A stretch of 64,000 bases of DNA, from NCBI RefSeq assembly GCF_001719045.1, contig NZ_CP015423.1, forward strand, positions 4,029,501 to 4,093,500, in the 5' to 3' direction. Made by a program: the position numbers and the translations under genes. Source of the DNA: Paenibacillus polymyxa (lineage in GTDB: Bacteria; Bacillota; Bacilli; Paenibacillales; Paenibacillaceae). The notes under the pieces were generated by a model. The model was not told where the DNA came from, ran no database searches, and was given only the letters and a program-made list of their open reading frames with translations. Positions 57,065 to 64,000 of the stretch are shown here, one piece after another; the stretch's first letter is position 1, and the number at the start of each line of letters is the position of its first letter.

Positions 57065-57414
57065 TGGACTTTTCTCCTGTAGCCTCACTATGATGCAGTG
57101 CATTCTGTAGTAGCTTGATGCAACATGTCTTTCAAAAATCAAATTGTAAACGTTTACAATTTGATTTTATCATATTTTCCTTAATATATAACTTGAAAAA
57201 TTTCAAGTTATATTGTAGAAAGTATAGTTCTTACTCACTCTACAGGATAGAGTTCCCAAGTAGCGCGTGTAGATCGAAGGTTGGGTGTAATTGTGATAGC
57301 AATGTTCATAATTTCTTTTTCCCGTCTTATGGTTACTTAACAGGCGAAAATATGAATAAAAATAGCGGGAAAAGAAAATATTATTTTAAAAAGGATGAAA
57401 GAAGGGTCTGCAAC
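57065..57414. promoter_or_regulatory. Divergent regulatory region with cre box and two palindromes
   Basis: A 34-bp perfect palindrome (57135-57168) contains TGTAAACGTTTACA (57145-57158), a 14/14 match to the CcpA cre consensus. A second dyad with 13-nt arms (57186-57198 and 57201-57213, core CTTGAAA..TTTCAAG) lies 18 bp away. The first probably governed the now-deleted xylanase on the minus strand; the second may serve either side. Confidence 0.72.
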
Positions 57415-57891
57415 ATGAAAAAACAATGGAAATTGACCGCTGCTATCCTATATGGAGGAGTGATAATGTATGGTACTGCGGGTGCAGCAGGAGCTTCCGG
57501 GACCGAACCGGGTAATTCGTTGCAAACTCTCACTCCCAACGGTTCTATCCAAGGGGCAGCCCACCAATGGAATGTTGAACCACAGGACGACCACGGACAT
57601 GGGCATGTTCACAGACATAGGCACGGCAAAAGGCCTGGCGGCTTGAATCACCATCTCAACGAGAAAGTAGCTAGGTTGCTGGGCATCACTCCTGTCCAGT
57701 TAGAGAAAGAGCTGGGACAAGGGAAGTCGTTGGCCGAGGTTGCTAAAAGCAAAGGCATCAAAGAAGATCAGCTCATTGATAAATTGAAGAATGAAATGAC
57801 CGTGGATCTGAAACGGCTTGTGAACCGTAAAGGCCCGATTACATTCGATCGTAAGTCCGGAGATTCGAGTGAAGCTCAATTGAAGCGTTAG
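57415..57891 (+). CDS. Secreted His-rich protein of unknown function (158 aa)
   Basis: 158 residues: signal peptide (MKKQWKLTAAILYGG to AGAAGAS), a His-rich stretch DDHGHGHVHRHRHGK (about residues 60-75), and a helical C-terminal half with LLGITPVQLEKELGQGKSLA and KSKGIKEDQLIDKLKNEMT, two related helix-turn-helix-like repeats. The His cluster suggests divalent metal binding outside the cell. GAAGGG precedes ATG 57415; an ATG at 57352 would add a basic extension that hides the signal peptide. Family not firmly recognised. Confidence 0.72.
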   Translation: MKKQWKLTAAILYGGVIMYGTAGAAGASGTEPGNSLQTLTPNGSIQGAAHQWNVEPQDDHGHGHVHRHRHGKRPGGLNHHLNEKVARLLGITPVQLEKELGQGKSLAEVAKSKGIKEDQLIDKLKNEMTVDLKRLVNRKGPITFDRKSGDSSEAQLKR

Positions 57892-57951
57892 TCGGGGATA
57901 CCGTGGTATATCTGCTCTTGAATAAGTCGAGGAGTAGATCGTTTGACAATA

Positions 57952-57980
57952 AAAAAAGGATGGTGGAAACCCATCCTTAA
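57952..57980 (-). terminator. Rho-independent terminator of the stalk-domain protein gene
   Basis: AAGGATGG and CCATCCTT form an 8-bp stem; on the minus strand seven T follow. The stem overlaps the stop codon region of the gene. Confidence 0.75.
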
Positions 57981-58471
57981 ATTTCTACTTCCTTATCTTG
58001 TGTTATGTCATATTTAGTTACTTTACTGGTGTATTTATCTACATAATAGAATCCATAAGTTGCAATGTGATCAGGGAAATCTTCGTAAACTCTTATACAA
58101 TATTTAGTTCCTTCCAAACCTTCAACCATTAAGTTTAAATTATATTTAACAGCATCCTTTTTTATTTTATCAGAAAGAATATTGAGTGCTTGATTTTCTG
58201 TAATCATCTTTTGCTGTTTACCTAAATACAGTTTATTATTAATGAGGCTGATTTGTCTGCTTTCTGCAATCCCAATATCCTTAACAGAGATATACGTGTT
58301 TCCGTTGTAAATCAAGCCATCGGCAGTGTTCTTTTTTGTACCCTCTAAAAATACATCAAACTTTTTCACAACAGCATTTACGCTTGTTCCAGATGCAGCC
58401 ATTGCGGTTGCACCAGTAATCATCATACCAATGGTTAAGCCCACTAATAGCCCCTTTAATTTGTCATTCAT
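57977..58471 (-). CDS. Secreted stalk-domain (copper amine oxidase N-like) protein
   Basis: 164 residues: signal peptide (KLKGLLVGLTIGMMITGATAM), a degenerate stalk domain (about 30-85, VKKFDVFLEGTK and GLIYNGNTYISVKDIG), and a C-terminal PepSY-like segment (about 90-160, ITENQALNILSDKI to KVTKYDI). GAGGGG before ATG 58471 sets the start. Outer-face or secreted protein of unknown role. Confidence 0.75.
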   Translation of the reverse strand: MNDKLKGLLVGLTIGMMITGATAMAASGTSVNAVVKKFDVFLEGTKKNTADGLIYNGNTYISVKDIGIAESRQISLINNKLYLGKQQKMITENQALNILSDKIKKDAVKYNLNLMVEGLEGTKYCIRVYEDFPDHIATYGFYYVDKYTSKVTKYDITQDKEVEI

Positions 58472-58564
58472 TTTAATTACCCCTCTTATGTATGCTAATT
58501 CCCTCACTATAGTATCCTAAATATCACCATACATAAAGTGATTGTTGTGGGGGGAGCAGAAGAG

Positions 58565-59071
58565 TCAACTATCTTTAAAGAGCTTAAAAAAATCAATGGT
58601 TTCTTTTAAATCTTCATCATCCGTATAAATGTCCATCACCTTGCCTATTTCAATTGCAAAGTCCACATACTTATTTGGTTTAGCCGTAATGATATTCTTG
58701 TATATCTCCAGACCCGTTGGATGATTCACAGGATTCTTATAGGAGACACCTGCTATCTCCAGAAGTTCAGTGGCAGAACAAATGGTCGCTATCACTTTAT
58801 TATCATTATTCAGTGTATTGATTAAAGCTAAAAGTTGCTTGTTCGTCTTTAATGGAGTGTTATCTCCACCAGGTATAATTAGGAGTTGAATATCCTCCGC
58901 AGACACTTCATCAAGGGCTACCGAAGGCGTAACTTTAAAATCCTCATAGGAAATCACTGGGTCTTTGGTTACACCAATCGTAACAATGTCCCCTTTGGTT
59001 TTCATAAAATAGGTTGCTAACATAATTTCAAAACTCACATAACCATCATAAATTAGAACATGTGATTTCAT
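58565..59071 (-). CDS. DJ-1/PfpI family protein
   Basis: 168 residues with the class I amidotransferase-like fold: HVLIYDGYVSFE start, LLIIPGGDNT containing the glutamate-position loop, and the nucleophile elbow ATICSATELLEIAGV with the cysteine near 98. Family members act as chaperones, glyoxalases or isonitrile hydratases. A single minus-strand gene; function not predictable. Confidence 0.85.
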   Translation of the reverse strand: MKSHVLIYDGYVSFEIMLATYFMKTKGDIVTIGVTKDPVISYEDFKVTPSVALDEVSAEDIQLLIIPGGDNTPLKTNKQLLALINTLNNDNKVIATICSATELLEIAGVSYKNPVNHPTGLEIYKNIITAKPNKYVDFAIEIGKVMDIYTDDEDLKETIDFFKLFKDS

Positions 59072-59218
59072 TTATACACCACTCCAACATTTAATTTTGT
59101 AGCTTTGTATTCGTTAGACGTGCCTTCAGGAAGTTTACATATAGTCAGAATATATCACCTTGATAGGTTTAATTCCATAATTTACAGCAAATATAGTCTG
59201 ATTGTTTTTTTGGAGTCT

Positions 59219-59461
59219 CTAATTTTTGTGGTCATGGGTAGGAGTGGTAATTCGTTCAGGTTTAGAAGTTGAAATAACCAGTCGCACGAAATCAACCAGC
59301 GACTGGTTATTTAGCTTTGCTAGAATGTGAGCCGAGCGATACCTATAACAGCTTTTAAGCTGGGAAATACGGCCTTGGGATACGCCGAGCCATTCAGCAT
59401 ATTCGCCTTGCTTGGCTGTTGGATGCTCGCGCATGAGTTTTCTTAGATTTTCAACTAATTG
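59219..59461 (-). pseudogene. Separated C-terminal HTH part of the AbrB-type regulator
   Basis: This segment is in the same frame as the AbrB-like gene upstream and is cut from it by a single TAA (59464-59462). It reads LVENLRKLMREHPTAKQGEY then AEWLGVSQGRISQLK, a KorB/ParB-like helix-turn-helix, and continues into a tail that contains a 14-bp hairpin (59272-59285 with 59299-59312). The only start, ATG 59434, has no ribosome site. I infer a nonsense mutation in a formerly longer regulator. Confidence 0.55.
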
Positions 59462-59791
59462 TTATGAAGACGACCGATGGTTACTTTTTTCCTTGTACGC
59501 AGGTTTCTTTACGACAGGAACAGGTAATGGACTCACGCCTATATTTCCCTTCAGATCGTTTATGCATTTTTTACATAAAAATGAATCCCTGAAATAGCTT
59601 AAATCCTGAATCGAATAGCATAAGTGACAGCAGACTCCAATATACTTCCGCATACTCAATAAACCTGTTTCACAATCTAAATAAAATTCTAAGGACTCAC
59701 CAGCTTGAATGCCCATAGAGGCTCGCATCTCTTTAGGAATAACAATTCGACCTAACGTATCCAATGGACGTGTCATACCTGTATTTTTCAA
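59462..59791 (-). CDS. AbrB-family regulator with zinc-ribbon-like insert (probably truncated)
   Basis: 109 residues: an AbrB/SpoVT swapped-hairpin DNA-binding domain (MTRPLDTLGRIVIPKEMR, residues about 5-50) and a four-cysteine segment CCHLCYSIQDL with FLCKKCINDL (about 60-85) that could bind zinc. AAGGAG eight bases before TTG 59791 sets a TTG start. AbrB-type proteins are transition-state regulators. The reading frame beyond its TAA carries a matching HTH, so the protein is probably shortened. Confidence 0.78.
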   Translation of the reverse strand: MKNTGMTRPLDTLGRIVIPKEMRASMGIQAGESLEFYLDCETGLLSMRKYIGVCCHLCYSIQDLSYFRDSFLCKKCINDLKGNIGVSPLPVPVVKKPAYKEKSNHRSSS

Positions 59792-59945
59792 GTGATCTTC
59801 TCCTTCCATTGTCCAACATCCAATGATCTCCTAATAAAAATATAAAAATCAATAAAGTAAAAGTATTTATGTTTGTTCCAAAAGATGGTATTATCGTGAA
59901 GGAAAATCAATAATTATACTATTAGTTTCCAAACTATATTGTTTA

Positions 59946-59975
59946 TTGAAATTGAAATTGAAATTGAAATTGAAA
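59946..59975 (+). repeat. Hexanucleotide tandem repeat (TTGAAA x5)
   Basis: Five perfect copies of TTGAAA lie 33-62 nt before the start of the RRNPP-type regulator gene. The unit resembles a -35 promoter box. Copy number change by slippage could alter promoter spacing. Confidence 0.9.
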
Positions 59976-60007
59976 TTTTATGAAAATGCTGAAAGGGTGG
60001 TTTATCC

Positions 60008-61390
60008 ATGGAAATCACACCTACGATACAGGCAGAAATTCAAACCTATTTGAAACGAAAAGGCTTAACGATGACCAAGTTTGGTCACACGATTGATTTG
60101 AATGTAGGTACAGTTAGTAGCATTGTGACCGGTAACCGATCTATTTCTGTTCACCAACTGGATAGCATTACTGCGGGAATGAATTTACCATCGGATTATT
60201 TTTACGAACGTTATATTGAAGAATGTATTGAAGAATCTCCGCTCAACTGGAAAAAAATCAGCCCTTTCTTATACCGATGTATTGAGCTAGGACGACTGGA
60301 CTGCTTGCAGCGAGTTGTAATTCTGTTATTGGATAACCCTAATTATCCGCCATCGCTCTTTGAAGTTGCCGAAAATGTATACAAAGACGGTTACAATGAA
60401 GCAGCGGCTTACCTTTACAAAAAAGTGGCTGAAAGTGAGAAGCAGCAGCATTCAGAGCGATTGGCGATCTGCCAGTATCGTTTGTTCCAAATCAATATTG
60501 GACAAGATAGAGCTATAAATCTTCAAGCTGCCATTGAATTTGCCCCTTTTGTTGATCGTTTAGACGAGATAGAGCAATTAGATGCATTAAAAGATTTGGC
60601 GAACGTGTACAGATCATTAAGTATGTGGGACAAGGTGTATGAATTTGCACATCAAATGGGTCAAATGGGAAAGATCCAATATAATTTGGTTCATAACTCT
60701 AAGCGAAAAGGAACAGAGCCACGAAAAAAGCTAAGCAGGCCACTGTTTGTATACATAGTTTACTCCGAATTGCTGTGTGCTAATGCTTGCGATGCAAAAG
60801 GAGATCATGAACAGGCATTAGAACACATTCGCGGTTATGCTGATCTAAGTTGGGTAAAGGAGAAGGACCCTGATTCACTTTATTGGAAGAAGCAATATCT
60901 ACAATGGGCAAAAATTAATACTTACGTCAACAGGCTTATGTCCGGGGATATAAGTGTTTTGCCGGATTACGTAGAACATATGGCTGCCGAAAATGAGATT
61001 TTTGCCGAGCTACTGAACGTCCTTGAAGTAGCTAATCGATACAATGTAGATGTGGACCATATCTTACAGCGCTTTGAACCCCAAATTGCAGCTCATCAGG
61101 AACCGTTGTCTTCTGACATGTATACACAACAGGTTTTACCAGAAGAATACGTAAGGTTCTGGTACAAGTTAGCCAAGTATAACCTGAATAAAGGTAGATA
61201 TTCATATGGTTTCAAATGTTTAATAGATGCTTTTGAAAAAGCTGTTACTCTTAAACATGCACTTCTTATTGCTAATTGCGTTGGTTTGTTTGAGCGTTTT
61301 AGAGCATATGCCGAACCTGAAATACTAGCTCGGTACAACATGTGGGAAAGAAATGATCGAAAAGACGGATTTGCAATTTGTAGCGACTAA
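60008..61390 (+). CDS. RRNPP-type HTH-TPR regulator (AimR/AloR-like peptide receptor)
   Basis: 460 residues: N-terminal Cro/XRE helix-turn-helix (about 8-65, GLTMTKFGHTIDLNVGTVSS in part) followed by about 390 residues of paired helices with TPR-like spacing (AAAYLYKKVAES, EQALEHIRGYADL, GYSYGF-like end). This matches RRNPP quorum-sensing receptors; P. polymyxa is known to carry many AimR-like AloR receptors, each with a small peptide gene. GAAAGGGTGG seven bases before the ATG sets the start. I see no convincing signal-bearing pro-peptide frame downstream, so the receptor may be an orphan. Confidence 0.8.
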   Translation: MEITPTIQAEIQTYLKRKGLTMTKFGHTIDLNVGTVSSIVTGNRSISVHQLDSITAGMNLPSDYFYERYIEECIEESPLNWKKISPFLYRCIELGRLDCLQRVVILLLDNPNYPPSLFEVAENVYKDGYNEAAAYLYKKVAESEKQQHSERLAICQYRLFQINIGQDRAINLQAAIEFAPFVDRLDEIEQLDALKDLANVYRSLSMWDKVYEFAHQMGQMGKIQYNLVHNSKRKGTEPRKKLSRPLFVYIVYSELLCANACDAKGDHEQALEHIRGYADLSWVKEKDPDSLYWKKQYLQWAKINTYVNRLMSGDISVLPDYVEHMAAENEIFAELLNVLEVANRYNVDVDHILQRFEPQIAAHQEPLSSDMYTQQVLPEEYVRFWYKLAKYNLNKGRYSYGFKCLIDAFEKAVTLKHALLIANCVGLFERFRAYAEPEILARYNMWERNDRKDGFAICSD

Positions 61391-61495
61391 TTTCTACTTG
61401 TATTTGCACTACCAGTTCCAACTGGAATCCCAAGCTCTAACACAATCCAAGTTCAAGGACATGTTGGTACAGCTTAAACAATTTTATTTTTTTAT

Positions 61496-61524
61496 GGGCC
61501 AGCTTATCGCTGGTCTATTTTTTT
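61496..61524 (+). terminator. Rho-independent terminator of the RRNPP gene
   Basis: GGCCAGC and GCTGGTC pair (G-U included) with a TTATC loop, followed by TATTTTTTT. Confidence 0.82.
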
Positions 61525-61613
61525 GTATTATTTTGTAATTTTTTAGTTCAAAAAAGATCATGACGTATTTGTACATCCCTCCTTAAAATGAGATTCATTA
61601 GGAGGTATGCAGG

Positions 61614-61883
61614 ATGAACAGGTATGAAACGGTAACGTTAATTCAACAGATGGAACACGCCAGACAACATTTGCATGATCTTTACGAAGAGTATGGCTTC
61701 GGACATGCTTGTGTACTTGAGCAGTCTATGCTTTTGGATGAACTGATTAATCAGTACAACCGTATGTATCAGACCAGAAAGCAGCCTCACCATGTTTTGG
61801 ATCAGAACATTAACAACGACGATGTTATGTTCAGTACATCCTCCCCTTTCTCTTTATGCAAAACTGTGGCTTCTCCCACGTAA
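61614..61883 (+). CDS. Spo0E-like aspartyl-phosphate phosphatase (89 aa)
   Basis: 89 residues; the first 60 match the Spo0E family: IQQMEHARQHLHDLYEEYG and VLEQSMLLDELINQYN with the spaced Ser and Asp of the active motif. The last 30 residues are a loose tail. AGGAGG nine bases before ATG 61614 sets the start. It should lower Spo0A~P. Paralogue of the gene at 42992. Confidence 0.88.
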   Translation: MNRYETVTLIQQMEHARQHLHDLYEEYGFGHACVLEQSMLLDELINQYNRMYQTRKQPHHVLDQNINNDDVMFSTSSPFSLCKTVASPT

Positions 61884-61989
61884 CGTTTATTATTATTCTA
61901 TATAATGACTTATTTTAAAATAAAATACATATTCATGTCATAAAATGTTAATCACTTTTTTGAGGGGACGGCATACTAAGGCACAGAAA

Positions 61990-62016
61990 AGCAGAGCTCA
62001 ATAAGTGAGCCCTGTC
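61990..62016 (-). terminator. Likely terminator of the acyltransferase gene
   Basis: CAGAGCTCA and TGAGCCCTG pair with one G-U around ATAAG; on the minus strand CTTTTCTG follows. Confidence 0.55.
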
Positions 62017-62064
62017 AAAGTTCATTGGAATCATAACCCCATGCTGAAACACAGACGCATAAGA

Positions 62065-63291
62065 TTAGCCAAGCTCCTGCGTGCTTTTGGAAGCACGTTT
62101 GGAGGAAAAGAACTGGAAACGAAACGAATGCCAGTTCAACCGCTGTCTGCCTTTGGAACCAACAATCCAGTTGCCGCCGGGCAGATGGGCAAAAAGCCAG
62201 CTGATGCCCAGAGAAACACTTGCCACGACGATAAACGTAATGAGCGTAGCTGTAAAATGATGATCGCCCAGTGCAAGCGAGCGGGTGTAGTAGGATATGA
62301 AGGCCAGCACGAGCGCATGGGCCAGATATCCTCCAAAAGAATAACGCCCGATCCAGTTCAACATACGGCGAAACGGCTCGGATCGTGTATCTTTTTGCAA
62401 ATGGAGCAGCAGTCCGTACAATAAAAGCAGCTGCGAGACAATGAGCACAAAGGTGCTTGGCTTCAAATAGGTGGAAATATTAAGATTGATCGTATCGCCC
62501 GACTGGATCAGCATCGTGTGACCCATGAGCATGAACAAACCAATAAACACAAATACATTCCACGGCAACGTCTGTTTGGCCAGTCCACGCCACGTGTCTG
62601 TCATGTAAGCACATACTGCGCCCAGCATAAAATAGAAAAAGTACATGACAAAGTTATAGGTGCGATAATCCAGCAGAGTCTGCCAAAAGGACGGCAACCC
62701 AGTGCTCCATGCAGACATGTCATAGTAGGACCATTGTAACAGCAAAGCATAAGCTGTAGCGGCAATCAGCATAATAGCCACAACAAGCTGTTTGCGTCTT
62801 TTCGTGCTGTAACGACGTAGAAACGCTTGAACCTGCCCGGCTGCTTTTGCAAATAAAGGAAACAAAATATAAAACTGAAAGATCATCACTACAAACCATA
62901 GATGATATCCGCTGACCGGGATGATCATTTCCTCGAACATACCTTTGTAAAAATAAATATTTCCCCACTGCGACGTTGACCAGTTTTGAGTACATACCCA
63001 ATAAATAACAGTCCAGCAAAGGAAAGGAACATAAATATCTCGAAACCGCCTGCCAATATAGCGAGGATAGCCAATCGGTTTGTTGCCGTTATAAAATAGC
63101 AGCGCCGCAGACAGGAAAACGAACGTCGGTGTGCCAAAACGTGTCAAATGATACAGCATCGCGAGCATAACAGAATCTGGCTGTTGGATGTCGCTGCGAT
63201 AAATATATTCGCCAATGCAATGCTGAAGCACGACAGCGAGGTAGGCAAGGCCCCGTAGTTCTGTCCACTCCGCGATACGCGGCTTACTCAT
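62065..63291 (-). CDS. Membrane acyltransferase (acyltransferase 3 / OafA-like)
   Basis: 408 residues with about ten membrane helices. The start WTELRGLAYLAVVLQHC places the conserved R/H pair of acyltransferase 3 enzymes in helix 1, and IGRRFRDIYVPFLCW is the usual second motif. It transfers acyl groups (often acetyl) onto surface sugars or peptidoglycan. AAAAGGAG before ATG 63291 sets the start, shorter than the maximal frame. Confidence 0.88.
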   Translation of the reverse strand: MSKPRIAEWTELRGLAYLAVVLQHCIGEYIYRSDIQQPDSVMLAMLYHLTRFGTPTFVFLSAALLFYNGNKPIGYPRYIGRRFRDIYVPFLCWTVIYWVCTQNWSTSQWGNIYFYKGMFEEMIIPVSGYHLWFVVMIFQFYILFPLFAKAAGQVQAFLRRYSTKRRKQLVVAIMLIAATAYALLLQWSYYDMSAWSTGLPSFWQTLLDYRTYNFVMYFFYFMLGAVCAYMTDTWRGLAKQTLPWNVFVFIGLFMLMGHTMLIQSGDTINLNISTYLKPSTFVLIVSQLLLLYGLLLHLQKDTRSEPFRRMLNWIGRYSFGGYLAHALVLAFISYYTRSLALGDHHFTATLITFIVVASVSLGISWLFAHLPGGNWIVGSKGRQRLNWHSFRFQFFSSKRASKSTQELG

Positions 63292-63423
63292 CCATATCAC
63301 TCCTTTTCCGCAAGATACGCACATGTTTTTCCTAGCACAATTGTAGGTATTGTAACGTAGAAACATTAGTGCAGGATTAACGCCACCTGAAAGTAAGAAG
63401 AGTGAAGTAGTTCCAATTTAATA

Positions 63424-63437
63424 TGATTGCGTTTACA
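63424..63437 (+). promoter_or_regulatory. Candidate cre (CcpA) box upstream of the sugar-binding protein gene
   Basis: TGATTGCGTTTACA matches the cre consensus at 12 of 14 positions and lies 73-86 nt before the start codon. Confidence 0.5.
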
Positions 63438-63509
63438 ATCTAAGTAAAACCAGAATAAATTAAAGTGAATTTATAACTTAAGGATACACACAGGAAGAGG
63501 AGAGGAAGG

Positions 63510-64000
63510 ATGAAAAAAACGCTGCTGGTATATATGCTGTTGATTGCGGCCTTTGCTCTCTATGTGTTCAGGTATGAACAATCTGGCCCGTTGAATGGCA
63601 CTTGGGAGGATAAAGGGCTGCGAGGCAGTATCGGAGAGACCTATATAATGATTACGTTCCAGTCCGGTTTGGAGTATTGGAAAAGCGGGCTCAAGGGCTT
63701 CGAGGATGCGGGTGATGCTTTAGGGGTGACTGTGGAGTATCGGGGAGCTACCCGTTATGATGCGCAGGAGCAGACAACTGTTATTGAGCAAGCAATTGCT
63801 CGTAAACCCGCAGGGATTGCGATTTCCGCGATTGATCCTCACTCCCTGATTCCGGTGATTAATAAGGCGCTGGATGCGGGCATTCCTGTGGTATTGTTTG
63901 ATGCCGAAGCGCCGGGGAGCCGGGCGTATTCCTTTTTGGGCACGGATAATTATAAGGCGGGCGTGACCGCTGCGGATAAAATGGCAGAGCTGTTGGGACG
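63510..64000 (+). CDS. Sugar-binding protein, RbsB/YtfQ type (3' end outside window)
   Basis: 163 residues visible, open at the window edge. One N-terminal membrane helix (LLVYMLLIAAFALYVF) without lipobox, then a type I periplasmic binding fold: MITFQSGLEYWKSGLKGFED, QAIARKPAGIAISAID, AGIPVVLFDAEAP and FLGTDNYKAGVTAAD. GAGGAAGG precedes ATG 63510. The uncleaved-anchor layout is like the sensor protein at 6687, so a kinase and regulator may follow outside the window. A cre box is upstream. Confidence 0.82.
   Translation, partial: MKKTLLVYMLLIAAFALYVFRYEQSGPLNGTWEDKGLRGSIGETYIMITFQSGLEYWKSGLKGFEDAGDALGVTVEYRGATRYDAQEQTTVIEQAIARKPAGIAISAIDPHSLIPVINKALDAGIPVVLFDAEAPGSRAYSFLGTDNYKAGVTAADKMAELLG

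Noticed and set aside
57115..57414. N-terminal extension of the His-rich protein frame
   Set aside because: It covers the divergent regulatory palindromes and would bury the signal peptide.
61353..61538. Overlapping plus frame that might be the pro-peptide of the RRNPP receptor
   Set aside because: No hydrophobic signal at the start, no ribosome site, and it reads through the receptor gene's terminator.
62005..62424. 139-aa plus frame opposite the acyltransferase gene
   Set aside because: Antisense to a well-supported membrane protein; basic, Cys/His-rich composition typical of shadows.

Overview
The window looks like chromosomal DNA of a Paenibacillus, most likely the P. polymyxa group. 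The evidence is a Gram-positive gene style (strong AGGAGG ribosome sites, several TTG/GTG starts), Spo0E-type sporulation phosphatases, a T-box leader, catabolite (cre) boxes, and plant-polymer enzymes (GH6 cellulase, CE4 esterase with a CBM36 module, remains of a GH11-CBM36 xylanase). No rRNA, tRNA, CRISPR array, transposase or prophage was seen. Both edges cut genes: an MFS transporter on the left and a sugar-binding protein on the right.

Layout. 1-2.2 kb: MFS efflux tail with an overlapping TetR regulator, then an AraC regulator. 2.3-7.7 kb: a sugar porter and a three-component sugar-sensing system (membrane-anchored sugar-binding protein, YesM-type kinase, YesN-type regulator). 7.9-13.2 kb: GH4 glycosidase, secreted GH6-Fn3-CBM3 cellulase behind a cre box, nucleoside hydrolase. 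13.4-19.6 kb: a multi-PAS kinase and a GntR(YtrA)-ABC-permease operon under a 45-bp palindromic operator. 19.6-24.3 kb: a decayed methyltransferase gene, a PstS-like protein, a beta-propeller lipoprotein, an aldo/keto reductase and a uracil-DNA glycosylase. 24.4-30.6 kb: ald with its divergent AdeR-like activator, a stalk-domain lipoprotein and a galactokinase-like kinase. 30.7-42.8 kb: mixed housekeeping genes (PD-(D/E)XK nuclease, SGNH hydrolase, CorC family, chemoreceptor, YwaF, SDR, TIM-barrel protein with a GC-rich core, MgtC, cyclophilin lipoprotein, MFS). 43-48.7 kb: Spo0E-like, EamA/TrmB pair, DUF1593-like lipoprotein, DAHP synthase-chorismate mutase behind a T-box. 48.7-51.6 kb: nitrilase and two GNATs, the second frameshifted, plus two small acidic proteins.

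52-64 kb is the most unusual part and is rich in signalling genes: a 7TM sensor kinase faces a two-gene unit made of a polyprenyl-synthase/ComQ-like enzyme and a small NHLP-leader peptide that ends in tryptophan. This pair resembles comQX in logic but has a different leader, and is my best candidate for an undescribed system. It is followed by the CE4-CBM36 esterase, a xylanase reduced to its promoter, start and tail, a His-rich secreted protein, a split AbrB-type regulator, an RRNPP (AimR/AloR-like) receptor behind a hexamer repeat, a second Spo0E-like gene, a membrane acyltransferase, and the start of another sugar-binding sensor protein.

The genes read as a soil or rhizosphere saprophyte: sugar sensing and polymer degradation under carbon catabolite control, plus a set of sporulation and cell-cell signalling regulators. 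All calls come from reading the sequence; no database search was run.
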